In this document: positions 33,451 through 42,059 of the stretch, piece after piece | Numbering within the stretch: the stretch's first letter is position 1 | Layout of the letters: each line of letters opens with the position of its first letter | Source of the DNA: Pseudomonas putida S13.1.2 | GTDB lineage: Bacteria > Pseudomonadota > Gammaproteobacteria > Pseudomonadales > Pseudomonadaceae | DNA: 64,000 nt | NCBI RefSeq assembly: GCF_000498395.2 | Contig: NZ_CP010979.1 | Span: forward strand, 2,232,001 to 2,296,000 | Direction of reading: 5' to 3' | Notes under the pieces: model-generated | Seen by the model: the letters and a program-made list of their open reading frames with translations, nothing else | Told to the model about the DNA's origin: nothing | Databases searched by the model: none | Position numbers and translations under genes: made by a program

Positions 33451-35397
33451 TCATGTCGCATGACCCAGTGCCCGGCGTACCTTGACGAGCAGTTCGCTGA
33501 TCTGGAACGGCTTGATCAGCAGGTCCATGCCACTGCCCAGAAACGCCTGGCGGTCCAGGGCGGTCTCCGCGTAGCCGGTCATGAACAGCACCGGCAGCCC
33601 CGGCCGGTAGCTCCGCGCCATATCGGCCAGCTCGCGGCCGCTTATGCCTGGCAGGCCGACATCGGTCAACAACAACTGAATACCGGCATCTTCACGCAGA
33701 TGATCGAGGGCCTGCTCGATGGTTTCGGCCAGCACGCAGCGATATCCTGCATCGGCCAGTACTTCTGCCACTGACAGGCGCACCGAAGCCATGTCCTCGA
33801 CCACCAGCACATATTCCCCGGCGCCTTGCTGGTCGACTTGCGGGCTGGGCGCCTCGCAAGACTCCTGCTGGTTGCTGGCAGGCAACATCAGGGTGACTTC
33901 AGTGCCCAGCCCCGGCGCGCTGTGGATCGACACGTGCCCGCCCGACTGGCGGGCAAAACCGTAGATGGTCGATAGCCCAAGACCGGTACCTTGTCCTACC
34001 GGCTTGGTGGTAAAAAAGGGATCGAATACCTTTTCCAGCAGCTCCGGCGCGATACCACAACCATCATCGCGTACCGTCACCGCCACATAAGGGCCATCCC
34101 GCAGGTTGGGGTCACCGAGTGAGAAGGCCGCCGCCGTATTCACCCAGATATGCCCGCCCTTGGCCAAGGCGTCGCGGGCGTTGATCACCAGGTTGAGTAC
34201 CGCGCTCTCCAGCTGGATGGGGTCGACCAGCGCAGTGGTGGGCTCGTGTGACAGCTCCAGTTGCAGCACGATTCGCTCACCAATGGTGCGATTGATCAGT
34301 TCCTCCAGCGAGCGAACCCGCTCGTTGATGTCCACCGGCCGCGTGTCCAGGGGTTGCTGCCGTGCGAAGGCGAGCAGCCGATGAGTCAGCGAGGCAGCGC
34401 TCATGGCAGAGCTCAAGGCCGCGTCGGCGTATGCAGGGACCTTTTCGATACGGTTCTCTGCTACCCGTTTACGAATCAGCTCCAGGCTGGTGATGATGCC
34501 GGTCAACAGGTTGTTGAAGTCATGGGCGATACCGCCTGTCAGGCTGCCCAGAGCATCCATCTTCTGCAGCTGCAACAGTTGCGCCTCGGTCTGCTCACGC
34601 TGGGCCGTTTCCCGCGCCAACTGGGTGTTTGCGTCCTCCAGGCGCGCCAGATGCGAGCGCTCGCGGTGGCGATGCTCGGTGACGTCCTCGACAAACACCA
34701 GGCACAATCCCGGCTCCCGGTAGGGCGATAGCTGCCACTCGGTATCCCGGGGCATGCCGCCCACATGCATGCCTAACGTGCCGCGCCAGCGCTGCCCCGC
34801 AAGCAGGTGCTGACGCAAATCGGCGATGGCGGTCTGCTGGTCATCGGCGAAGCATTCCTGCAACGCATCGGGGTTGCGATTGTCCTGGATCAACTGCTCG
34901 AAGGCATGGTTGCATTCATGCACCTTCAGCCCTGCATCAACCACGGCGATCGGGGCTGACACATTGGTGAAGATTTCCCGAAAACTCGCCTCGCTTTCCC
35001 GCAAGGCCCGCTCAGTGTCACGTACCCGTAGCAGGGTACCCAGGGTGGCCACCAGCACGTCGGCGTCCACGGGGTGAACCAGGTAGGCGTCGGCGCCTGC
35101 ATCGAGCCCGGTAATGATGTCACCCGTCTGGATCGACGCCGCCGACACGTGGATCACGGGTAGCAAGGCCGTTTCGGGCCTGGCACGCAGCAACCGGACG
35201 ATATCGAAGCCGCTCATGTCCGGCAGGTTGACGTCCAGGATCAGCGCATCGAACTGCTCGCGGCCGATCAACGCCAGCCCCTCGCCACCGGTGCCAGCCT
35301 CCATCACCGTGTAGCCATGCAGTGCCAGGCGGCGGCGCAGCGCATAGCGTGTGGCGGCGTTGTCGTCGACAATCAGCAGACGGATATCAGCGTTCAT
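33451..35397 (-). CDS. Hybrid histidine kinase, REC-PAS-HisKA-HATPase-REC, last gene of stressosome operon
   Basis: 648 residues from ATG 35397 (GGAGAG upstream), overlapping the previous gene by 11 bp. An N-terminal receiver (Asp55; LILDVNLPDMSG) lacks the usual KP lysine: the block reads LVHPV with His108. A PAS-like domain follows (about 138-245), then the HisKA with His292 (GSLTGGIAHDFNNLLTGI) and the HATPase (VLNLVINARDAL, DDGCGIAPE, GTGLGLSTIYG). A C-terminal receiver (Asp579 in LLLTDVGLP; Lys629 in LIKPF) ends the protein. No transmembrane segment is seen, so it senses from the cytoplasm, probably through the upstream stressosome genes. It has no DNA-binding or enzymatic output domain. 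Confidence 0.9.
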   Translation of the reverse strand: MNADIRLLIVDDNAATRYALRRRLALHGYTVMEAGTGGEGLALIGREQFDALILDVNLPDMSGFDIVRLLRARPETALLPVIHVSAASIQTGDIITGLDAGADAYLVHPVDADVLVATLGTLLRVRDTERALRESEASFREIFTNVSAPIAVVDAGLKVHECNHAFEQLIQDNRNPDALQECFADDQQTAIADLRQHLLAGQRWRGTLGMHVGGMPRDTEWQLSPYREPGLCLVFVEDVTEHRHRERSHLARLEDANTQLARETAQREQTEAQLLQLQKMDALGSLTGGIAHDFNNLLTGIITSLELIRKRVAENRIEKVPAYADAALSSAMSAASLTHRLLAFARQQPLDTRPVDINERVRSLEELINRTIGERIVLQLELSHEPTTALVDPIQLESAVLNLVINARDALAKGGHIWVNTAAAFSLGDPNLRDGPYVAVTVRDDGCGIAPELLEKVFDPFFTTKPVGQGTGLGLSTIYGFARQSGGHVSIHSAPGLGTEVTLMLPASNQQESCEAPSPQVDQQGAGEYVLVVEDMASVRLSVAEVLADAGYRCVLAETIEQALDHLREDAGIQLLLTDVGLPGISGRELADMARSYRPGLPVLFMTGYAETALDRQAFLGSGMDLLIKPFQISELLVKVRRALGHAT

Positions 35398-36262
35398 CAG
35401 CGCTCTCCGGGGCCAGCGCCATCGGCAGAATGACAAAAAAACACGACCCGCTGCCAGGCGTACTTTCCACCCCCACCTTCCCGCCCAGCAGCGCCGCAAA
35501 ACGCTTGCACAGCGACAGCCCCAGCCCAGTGCCACGCAGGCGTTTTTGCAGCGGCGAGTCCACTTGGGCGAAGTCTTCGAACAAGCCGCCGAGCAGCTCG
35601 GGGGCAATACCAATCCCCGTATCACTCACGGCAAAGCGGACCTGGTCGCTACCCAGAAGCTGCGCTGACACGCGCACTTCACCGCGGGTGGTGAACTTCA
35701 AGGCGTTGGAGATGAAATTGCGTAGGATCTGCGCCAGCTTCTTGTCATCGGTATACATCTTCGGCAGGCCCTGCGGCTCTTCGAAGATCAGGTCTACCGC
35801 GCCGGTGTCGACGATCGGGCGGAACATGCCGCGCAAGGCCGCGAACAGGTCGAGCATATCGAACCAGGCAGGCGATATGGTGATGCGGCCGGCTTCGATC
35901 TTGGCAAGGTCCAGCAGGTCGTCGACCATATCGCCCAGTTCACGCGTCGCGGTATTGATGAACGCCACCTGCAACTGCTGCTCCTTGCTCAACGGCCCGT
36001 CTACCTCGTCGGCGAGCAGGCTGGTGATGCTCAGGATCGAACCCAAGGGCGTGCGGAACTCGTGGCTCATGTAGGAGAGAAAGCGGCTTTTCAGGTCCGA
36101 CGCCTGGCGCAGTTGCTCAGCCTGGCTGTCCAGCTCGGCATACAGCGCCAGCACCCCCTGGTTGGTGTCCTCCAGCTCGGCGCGCAGCGCCTGGTTTTCG
36201 GCCTGCAAGCGGATGACGAGGTCGGCCTGCTCGGCGCTGTTGTTGGATGATGGTTCAGCCAT
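35387..36262 (-). CDS. Cytoplasmic sensor histidine kinase of the stressosome operon
   Basis: 291 residues from ATG 36262. A short coiled-coil N-terminus (ADLVIRLQAENQALRAELEDTNQGVLALYAELDSQAEQLRQA) leads straight into HisKA with His67 (FLSYMSHEFRTPLGSI), then the HATPase blocks LRNFISNALKFTTRGE, VSDTGIGIAPELL and GTGLGLSLCKRF. There is no membrane or sensor domain, so the signal must come from protein partners. The start overlaps the SpoIIE/RsbX-like gene by 8 bp and its end overlaps the hybrid kinase by 11 bp. Phosphotransfer to the receivers of the next protein is the simplest reading (inference). Confidence 0.9.
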   Translation of the reverse strand: MAEPSSNNSAEQADLVIRLQAENQALRAELEDTNQGVLALYAELDSQAEQLRQASDLKSRFLSYMSHEFRTPLGSILSITSLLADEVDGPLSKEQQLQVAFINTATRELGDMVDDLLDLAKIEAGRITISPAWFDMLDLFAALRGMFRPIVDTGAVDLIFEEPQGLPKMYTDDKKLAQILRNFISNALKFTTRGEVRVSAQLLGSDQVRFAVSDTGIGIAPELLGGLFEDFAQVDSPLQKRLRGTGLGLSLCKRFAALLGGKVGVESTPGSGSCFFVILPMALAPESADER

Positions 36263-37271
36263 GCACGGTCTCCAGGTCAATGACCAACACCGTCACGTCA
36301 TCCCGCCCACGGCAGAAATCGCGATGCAGCACGGCGGCTATAACCGCCGGGTGGCGGTGAACAAGCCCGGGGTAGGTTTGCAGATTCCAACGGGACTGCA
36401 GGCCGTCACTGAACATGATCAACAGATTTCCCTTCACGTGAGCGTAGTCGAACACCTGGCCCTTGCGGTATTGCCCGCCGACGATGCCCGGGTGCGAGGC
36501 CAGGCCGCGAGGCCGTTCGGTGCCGACCAGGGTAGCGCCGATATTGCCGATGCCGATAAACGACAGGCGGTCGCCGGTACCGTCGTACTGGGCGATGCCA
36601 GCCGCACCGCCACGGGTGCCGGCCATTGCATGATGCATCTCGCCAAGCACGTGCTCCGGCGCGCTGAAGGGCGCCAGGGTAAAGGCCTGAATGCCCGCCT
36701 TGGCCGCACGCTCGGCCTCCTCGCCATGGCCAAGGCCATCGATCATCACAGCGCTGAAACGCTGATCAGCAAGCGTTACGTGCCAGCTGTCACCGCAGGC
36801 CGGGTCATCGTGCAGCGAATGCTGGGTGACGCCGATGCGTATATCCCTGACCGTATGATCTTGCCGGTAAATGCGCGCCAGTACCACAGCACCCTTCGCG
36901 TCGGCGTGCACGTCAAACACTTGCGCCAAGCGGCTGACCGCCCCCAGCCCGATGCCCTGGGTGCCGCCGGTGGAATAGCCATCAGCCAGGCAGCTGGCCA
37001 GGTCGAACCCCTGGGCACGGTCTACCGCCACCAGCTCGATTCCCGGATCGGCGCCATGCGCAAGCACGCGTATATGCAATTCGCCACGCTCGGCGTGCTT
37101 GAGCACATTGCTGGCAAGCTCGGTGGCAACAATGGCCGCACGGCCAGCGTCGGCGGCAGAGAAACCAAGCTGCTCGGCCAGCTTCTGGACAACACGCCGG
37201 GCATGCCCGACCTGGCTGGCCTCATCAAGGCGCAGCACCTGCGTCAAACTCGCTGCCAGGTTCACGCCCAT
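36255..37271 (-). CDS. Anti-sigma-type ATPase fused to PP2C phosphatase (RsbX-like)
   Basis: 338 residues. The N-terminal half is a GHKL/HATPase_c_2 domain of the RsbT/RsbW type (AAIVATELASNVLKHAERGEL ... GIELVAVDRAQGFD). The C-terminal half is a PP2C/SpoIIE-like phosphatase (DPACGDSWHVTLADQRFSAVMIDGLGHGEEAERAAKAG; GNLLIMFSDGLQSRW). In stressosome clusters such RsbX-like proteins remove phosphates from RsbR and RsbS and reset the complex; the fused ATPase domain could bind STAS partners. It overlaps rsbT by 10 bp and the kinase by 8 bp. Confidence 0.87.
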   Translation of the reverse strand: MGVNLAASLTQVLRLDEASQVGHARRVVQKLAEQLGFSAADAGRAAIVATELASNVLKHAERGELHIRVLAHGADPGIELVAVDRAQGFDLASCLADGYSTGGTQGIGLGAVSRLAQVFDVHADAKGAVVLARIYRQDHTVRDIRIGVTQHSLHDDPACGDSWHVTLADQRFSAVMIDGLGHGEEAERAAKAGIQAFTLAPFSAPEHVLGEMHHAMAGTRGGAAGIAQYDGTGDRLSFIGIGNIGATLVGTERPRGLASHPGIVGGQYRKGQVFDYAHVKGNLLIMFSDGLQSRWNLQTYPGLVHRHPAVIAAVLHRDFCRGRDDVTVLVIDLETVHG

Positions 37272-37666
37272 CGGGTGATCGTTACCCGGGTGCCTTGCCC
37301 GGGAGTGGTGTCCAGATCAAATTCGTCTACCAGCCGGCGAGCGCCGGTCAACCCCAGGCCAAGCCCGCCGCCTGACGTCCAGCCATCGGTGAGGGCCAGT
37401 TTGACGTCGGCAATGCCCGGCCCCTCATCACGAAACACCAGGCGCAGGCCAACCCGCCCGGCTTGTTCGATGACCTCCCAGTCCATGTCACCGCCGCCAC
37501 CGTATACCACGGTGTTCCGTGCCAGCTCACTGACAGCCGTGACCAGTTTGGTAAGGTCGACCAACCGCATGCCGCAGTCAGTGGCAATCTTGCGGGTCAG
37601 CTGACGGGCCAGTACCACGTCCTGCTCCAGGCGTACCGGCTGGCTACCGCTTTGGCGGATGCTCAT
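37262..37666 (-). CDS. rsbT: RsbT-like switch kinase
   Basis: 134 residues, a single GHKL ATPase domain: VSELARNTVVYGGGGDM (N box), FRDEGPGIADVKLALTDGWTSGGGLGLGLTGARRLVDEF (G1/G2 boxes). In the known stressosome RsbT phosphorylates RsbS and RsbR, leaves the complex and activates a downstream partner. It overlaps rsbS by 4 bp and the ATPase-PP2C gene by 10 bp. Gene order R-S-T-X is as in other stressosome operons. Confidence 0.9.
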   Translation of the reverse strand: MSIRQSGSQPVRLEQDVVLARQLTRKIATDCGMRLVDLTKLVTAVSELARNTVVYGGGGDMDWEVIEQAGRVGLRLVFRDEGPGIADVKLALTDGWTSGGGLGLGLTGARRLVDEFDLDTTPGQGTRVTITRWA

Positions 37667-38025
37667 GAGTGGCCTACCCGCTGCCGCAACAGATGCATGC
37701 CGCGGTCGACATTCAGTGCAGTGCTTACCCCGGGCAAGGTCAGGCCAAGTTCCACCAGGGTGATGGCCACCGCGGGTTGCATGCCGACCAGCACAGTCTC
37801 GGCATCCATTATCCGTGAAAGGCCGGAAATACTGGCGATCATGCGGCCAATGAACGAGTCGACCATATCCAGCGCGGAAATATCGATCAGCACGCCGCGG
37901 GCTGAAGTCTGGTCGATTCGGTCGGTAAGATCGTCCTGCAGGCGCAGCGCCAGTTGGTCGTGCATGTCGACCTGAATGGTTACCAGCAGGAATTCGCCCA
38001 TTTGCAGAATGGGAATACGCTCCAT
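37663..38025 (-). CDS. rsbS: RsbS-like STAS scaffold protein
   Basis: 120 residues, a lone STAS domain. The block LIDISALDMVDSFIGRMIASIS holds Ser57, at the place of the phosphorylated Ser59 of B. subtilis RsbS (context VIDLTSVDMIDSF). MQPAVAITLVELGLTLPGVSTALNVDRGMHLL further down matches the family closely. It forms the stressosome core with RsbR and holds RsbT when unphosphorylated. It starts 4 bp after rsbR. Confidence 0.92.
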   Translation of the reverse strand: MERIPILQMGEFLLVTIQVDMHDQLALRLQDDLTDRIDQTSARGVLIDISALDMVDSFIGRMIASISGLSRIMDAETVLVGMQPAVAITLVELGLTLPGVSTALNVDRGMHLLRQRVGHS

Positions 38026-38029
38026 CGCC

Positions 38030-38881
38030 TCACACCTTCTCGCCAGTGCTGGTACCCAGACGCGAAAGCGCCAGCTTCAAGGCGTCAGCAAGGTTGGACT
38101 TGGTGGTCAACGTGCCCAGGTCAAGGCCCAGGTGCACGATGGTCTGGGCGATTTGCGGGCGAACACCGCTGATGATGCAATCGGCGCCCATCAAGCGGAT
38201 GGCCGTCACGGTCTTGAGCAGATGCTGCGCGACCAGGGTGTCCACAGTTGGGACACCGGTGATATCGATGATGGCAATCTCAGAGCCGGTATCGACAATG
38301 CGCTGCAGCAGCGACTCCATCACTGTCTGGCTGCGTTGCGAGTCGAGTGTGCCGATCAACGGCAGGGCCAGTACACCCTCCCAGAGTTTGACCACCGGGG
38401 TGGAGAGCTCAAGCAACTCTTCCTGCTGGCGCTTGATCACGCCTTCGCGGTTTTTCTGATAGGTCCGTATGGTGTGCAGGCCGAACGCATCGAGCAACTG
38501 GGAGATTTCCCACAGTTGTTCGGCCAGCAGCGCTGGTTTTTCTCCGTAATGGGCCTGCAACAACCTGAACAGCGGCCCCTTGAGGGCGAAGATGAAATAG
38601 GCCGTCTGGTGCGATTCCTGCCCGACCTGGGCACGGCTTGCAGACAGTTTTTCGAGGAAGCGCCGGGCTTCCTCCCAATCTTGCGCACCAATCTGCGTAC
38701 CGGCCTCCTTGCGCAGCCCGTCAATCACCAACTGCAGGAAGTCATGCGTCTCCTGGCGCAAGTCGTGTTCACGAATATTGCGTGTCGCGCCATTGGCCTC
38801 CAGGGCGCTGATCCACTCCGCCAGCAACTGCGCCTGATTACCGACAATTGCTTCCAACGTGCTGTTCTGCAGTGCTGCCAT
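38030..38881 (-). CDS. rsbR: RsbR-like stressosome sensor protein
   Basis: 283 residues. The N-terminal 150 residues form an all-helical RsbR_N-type domain (SWISALEAN-like start; HQTAYFIFALKGPLFRLLQAHYG), joined by a helical linker to the STAS domain (EIAIIDITGVPTVDTLVAQHLLKTVTAIRLMGADCIISGVRPQIAQTIVHLGLDL). Thr215 aligns with the position phosphorylated by RsbT in RsbRA. The N-terminus is the sensory turret of the stressosome; its stimulus is unknown. It is the first gene of a six-gene operon. The 270 bp upstream show no clear promoter to my eye. Confidence 0.92.
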   Translation of the reverse strand: MAALQNSTLEAIVGNQAQLLAEWISALEANGATRNIREHDLRQETHDFLQLVIDGLRKEAGTQIGAQDWEEARRFLEKLSASRAQVGQESHQTAYFIFALKGPLFRLLQAHYGEKPALLAEQLWEISQLLDAFGLHTIRTYQKNREGVIKRQQEELLELSTPVVKLWEGVLALPLIGTLDSQRSQTVMESLLQRIVDTGSEIAIIDITGVPTVDTLVAQHLLKTVTAIRLMGADCIISGVRPQIAQTIVHLGLDLGTLTTKSNLADALKLALSRLGTSTGEKV

Positions 38882-39151
38882 GTGCGCTTCGCTCCTGAAA
38901 AATGCCTGGCCGGCTCACCAATGTTTGCGCCGGCTTCGACAATGACATCTACCGGTGAAAATAGTTGTGGCGCTGATCAATAATTTCATTGCGCCATCTT
39001 CTGTGACGCTAACTGTAGGCCAAGTTACCGGTGCGCGTTACCGCCGGGCCCAAGGTCCAACCCATGGCAGAACGAGCCGCCGAGCATCGAGCAGGAACTT
39101 TGCTCGCTGTTCGCAGGCCCCTATGGAAGGCCTATCAGTAAGAGGAAACAC

Positions 39152-39694
39152 ATGATGAGTGCACAACTGAACGGCAAGCGCGTGGCCTTTCTGGTCACCG
39201 ATGGCTTCGAGCAAGTAGAACTGACCGGCCCGCGTGAAGCGCTGGAAGACAGTGGCGCAGTGGTGGATATCCTGAGCGACAAGGAAGGCAGCGTACGTGG
39301 CTGGAACCATGACAAACCCGCCGACGAATTCAATGTGGACGCTACCTTCGACAGCGCGCAGCTTGACCTGTACGACGCCCTGGTGCTGCCCGGCGGCGTG
39401 CAGAACTCCGACACGATTCGCCTGGTCCCCGGCGCGCAAAAGCTGGTAAAAAGCCATGATGCGGCGGGCAAGCCGCTGGCGGTCATCTGCCACGGTGGGT
39501 GGCTGCTGGTATCGTGCGGGTTGGCTAAAGGCAAGCGAATGACCAGCTACAAGACCTTGCAGGATGACATTCGCAACGCCGGCGGTACGTGGGTGGATGA
39601 ACAGGTGGTGGTGGATGGCAACCTGATCACCAGCCGCCAGCCGGATGATATTCCCGCCTTCAACGCGCAGCTGCTCAAGGCGCTGGCCGGCTGA
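39152..39694 (+). CDS. DJ-1/PfpI-family protein (YhbO/PfpI type)
   Basis: 180 residues, with GAGGAAACAC before ATG 39152 (an ATG also follows as codon 2). The fold blocks KRVAFLVTDGFEQVELTGPREALEDSGAVVDILS, YDALVLPGGVQNSDTIR and the nucleophile elbow LAVICHGGWLLVSCGLAKGKRMTSYKTLQDDIRNAGG are complete, with the catalytic Cys in ICHGGW. Homologues are stress-induced glyoxalases, deglycases or holding chaperones. It is divergent from the stressosome operon, which may reflect shared stress control (inference). Confidence 0.93.
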   Translation: MMSAQLNGKRVAFLVTDGFEQVELTGPREALEDSGAVVDILSDKEGSVRGWNHDKPADEFNVDATFDSAQLDLYDALVLPGGVQNSDTIRLVPGAQKLVKSHDAAGKPLAVICHGGWLLVSCGLAKGKRMTSYKTLQDDIRNAGGTWVDEQVVVDGNLITSRQPDDIPAFNAQLLKALAG

Positions 39695-39711
39695 GTCTGA
39701 TCATCTTCAGC

Positions 39712-39749
39712 GCGTCTTCTGGTCGCACCGGGTGCCGACCAGGAGGCGC
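39712..39749. terminator. Imperfect hairpin between convergent genes
   Basis: GCGTCTTCTGGTCG pairs with CGACCAGGAGGCGC (two G-U-type mismatches) around a short loop, between the PfpI gene and the convergent membrane-protein gene. Confidence 0.4.
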
Positions 39750-39752
39750 TGG

Positions 39753-40277
39753 TCACGCCAGCTGGATGTAAACCGAATAGCTGCCCAGCAAGATCCAGAA
39801 GCCGAGGAAAATCCAGGGCGTGCGCAGGGAAAACAGCAGCGATTTGCGGTGCCCCGCCTGTGAGGTTTCTGCCTCGCAGAACAGCGGCGATTCATCATAA
39901 GCCAAGCCCATCATCGGCTCGCTGCGCAGCAGATGGCTTTGCTTCAATTGCCAGTGCTCGATGATCCGGAAGGCCGCGCGAATGCCTGGCCAGGCGTTCA
40001 GCGTACTGAGCACGCCGAGCAGTGCGAGAAAAGCCGGCACCATCAAGGTGAACATCTCACCCCAGCCCTGGTTCAGGTTACTCATCGCCGAGACGTACGC
40101 GATGACCAGAAACGACTGCGCAGTGAGATAGGCATCGGTTCGGTTGGCCAGGATGCTGGTCTCGTACTGAATTTCGCGTCGATAGAAGTCCAGCCGCTCT
40201 TTCGGCGTACCGAACATCCTTGCATTTTGCTGATCGATCTCATGTTCAGGTGTGGCGGGCGTGATGATTCGAGGCAC
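39753..40277 (-). CDS. Two- to three-segment membrane protein, unknown function
   Basis: 174 residues. A soluble N-terminal helix (EHEIDQQNARMFGTPKERLDFYRREIQYETSILANRTDAYL) leads to hydrophobic segments TAQSFLVIAYVSAMS, MFTLMVPAFLALLGVLSTL and a C-terminal TPWIFLGFWILLGSYSVYIQL. No named family is recognised. The layout resembles small inner-membrane proteins with cytoplasmic N-termini. It faces the PfpI gene and is divergent from the SDR gene at 40475. Confidence 0.72.
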   Translation of the reverse strand: MPRIITPATPEHEIDQQNARMFGTPKERLDFYRREIQYETSILANRTDAYLTAQSFLVIAYVSAMSNLNQGWGEMFTLMVPAFLALLGVLSTLNAWPGIRAAFRIIEHWQLKQSHLLRSEPMMGLAYDESPLFCEAETSQAGHRKSLLFSLRTPWIFLGFWILLGSYSVYIQLA

Positions 40278-40474
40278 TGCGATACTCCTTGAAAACCTTG
40301 GCCTTGCCCGTGACAGCGCAAGGCCGGTGAGCGGTAGAGCTGTCCACGCGACGAAAATTCATTGGCAATGCGCGTGACAACCGCCCGTCGCACAAAGCCA
40401 GGATCCACTTCAACACCGGCTGCGCGCGCCCCCTCGAACGGTAACGAGCGTTTCCGACTGCTGGAGATATCACC

Positions 40475-41332
40475 ATGAGCGACTACCCTACCCCGCCCTT
40501 CCCATCCCAACCGCAAAGCGTTCCCGGTTCACAACGCAAGATGGAGCCGTATCCGGACTGTGGCGAGCAGACCTACACCGGCAACAACCGGCTTGAAGGC
40601 AAGATCGCCCTGATTACCGGTGCCGACAGCGGCATCGGCCGCGCCGTAGCGATCGCCTATGCCCGCGAGGGCGCTGACGTTGCCATTGCCTACTTGAATG
40701 AACACGAGGATGCGCAGGAAACGGCGCGCTGGGTCGAGGCCGCTGGCCGGCAGTGCCTGCTGCTGCCCGGTGACCTGGCACACAAACAGCACTGCTACGA
40801 CATTGTCGACAAGACCGTGGCACAGTTCGGTCGCATCGATATCCTGGTCAACAACGCCGCGTTCCAGATGGCCCATGAAAGCCTGGCCGACATTGACGAC
40901 GATGAATGGGTGATGACGTTCGACACCAACATCACTGCCATTTTCCGCATTTGCCAGCGCGCGTTGCCCTCAATGCCCAAAGGCGGGTCAATAATCAACA
41001 CCAGCTCGGTCAACTCCGACGACCCGTCACCCAGCCTGTTGGCCTATGCCGCCACCAAAGGGGCGATTGCCAATTTCACTGCAGGCCTCGCCCAGTTGCT
41101 GGCCAAGCAAGGGATTCGGGTGAACAGCGTGGCCCCCGGCCCGATCTGGACACCACTGATCCCGGCCACCATGCCTGACGAGGCGGTAAAAAACTTTGGT
41201 TCAGGCTACCCGATGGGGCGACCGGGGCAACCGGTCGAGGTGGCGCCGATCTACGTCTTGCTGGGTTCGGATGAAGCCAGCTACATCTCGGGTTCGCGCT
41301 ACGGCGTTACAGGGGGCAAACCTATCCTCTGA
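40475..41332 (+). CDS. SDR-family oxidoreductase (YghA/general-stress type)
   Basis: 285 residues. The N-terminal extension YPTPPFPSQPQSVPGSQRKMEPYPDCGEQTYTGNNRLEGK is typical of the YghA/YdaD/GsiB-linked stress SDRs. The Rossmann motif ALITGADSGIGRAVAIAYAREGADVAI, NNAAFQ, the Ser of INTSSVNSDDPS and YAATKGAI (YxxxK) are present, and the C-terminus ISGSRYGVTGG is conserved. Relatives are induced by osmotic or stationary-phase stress; the carbonyl substrate is unknown. GGAG lies near the ATG. Confidence 0.92.
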   Translation: MSDYPTPPFPSQPQSVPGSQRKMEPYPDCGEQTYTGNNRLEGKIALITGADSGIGRAVAIAYAREGADVAIAYLNEHEDAQETARWVEAAGRQCLLLPGDLAHKQHCYDIVDKTVAQFGRIDILVNNAAFQMAHESLADIDDDEWVMTFDTNITAIFRICQRALPSMPKGGSIINTSSVNSDDPSPSLLAYAATKGAIANFTAGLAQLLAKQGIRVNSVAPGPIWTPLIPATMPDEAVKNFGSGYPMGRPGQPVEVAPIYVLLGSDEASYISGSRYGVTGGKPIL

Positions 41333-41434
41333 ATGCTTTGCCGGGGCCTGTATGCACGGGCCCCAGTGCTTCTGCCTGAACCATTTGCACTGCCAGTGCG
41401 TCCACCGCACAACAACTCGTGAGTCGATTCGAAA

Positions 41435-41938
41435 ATGGCGTGCGATCCAGTACTGGCCGTGCTCGGCTACCTCAAAGATCATCAATTGATACTCACCACG
41501 GCCGAGTCCTGCACCGCAGGGTGCATGGTGGCTTTGCTGGCGGCTTTTCCAGGTACAGGGGAGGTATTGGAAAGCGGCTATGTGGTGTACTCACCCACTG
41601 CCAAGAAGCGCCTGCTAGGGGTGAACCAGGACACGATCGAGCGCTATGGCCTGACCAGCGAGGCCGTCGCCTGGGAGATGGCCTTGGGCGCGTTGAAGGA
41701 CAGCGACGCCAACGTGGTCATCGCTACCACTGGCGTAGCCGGGCCAAGCCCGCAATCGGGGATCCTGCCCGGCACGTTGTGCTTCGCCTGGGCGTTTGCC
41801 GGCGAGCCCATTGCCGTGTTTACCCGCACCCAGCGTTTTTTTGGCGAGCGCTCGCAGGTGATGCACGACGGCGCCGTCTATGGGCTGACCCGACTGGTTC
41901 ATTATCACGAACGCTGGCTGAGAGGCGAGCGCGCCTGA
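41435..41938 (+). CDS. pncC: CinA C-terminal-domain protein (PncC, nicotinamide-nucleotide amidohydrolase)
   Basis: 167 residues, the stand-alone amidase domain. TTAESCTAGCMVALLAAFPGTGEVLESGYVVYSPTAKKRLLGV holds the catalytic Ser of the SCT block, and VVIATTGVAGPSPQSGILPGTLCFAWAF is the second signature. The enzyme deamidates nicotinamide mononucleotide to recycle NAD breakdown products. Many genomes have a longer paralogue near recA; this copy is a separate small one. The ribosome site is poor. Confidence 0.88.
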   Translation: MACDPVLAVLGYLKDHQLILTTAESCTAGCMVALLAAFPGTGEVLESGYVVYSPTAKKRLLGVNQDTIERYGLTSEAVAWEMALGALKDSDANVVIATTGVAGPSPQSGILPGTLCFAWAFAGEPIAVFTRTQRFFGERSQVMHDGAVYGLTRLVHYHERWLRGERA

Positions 41939-42059
41939 GGGAATTGGGCCTGCCGGATCGAGCCTGTGCTACCAGACATCATCAACGTTGAACCCTGCCG
42001 TGTACTGCTACTCAACACCAAGGAAGCCATTATTCATTCGCCCGCAACGAGGTGACACC

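Noticed and set aside
36162..37604. 480-codon plus-strand frame antisense to the stressosome genes
   Set aside because: The minus-strand genes have GHKL, PP2C and histidine-kinase motifs; the plus-strand frame has none and lacks a ribosome site.
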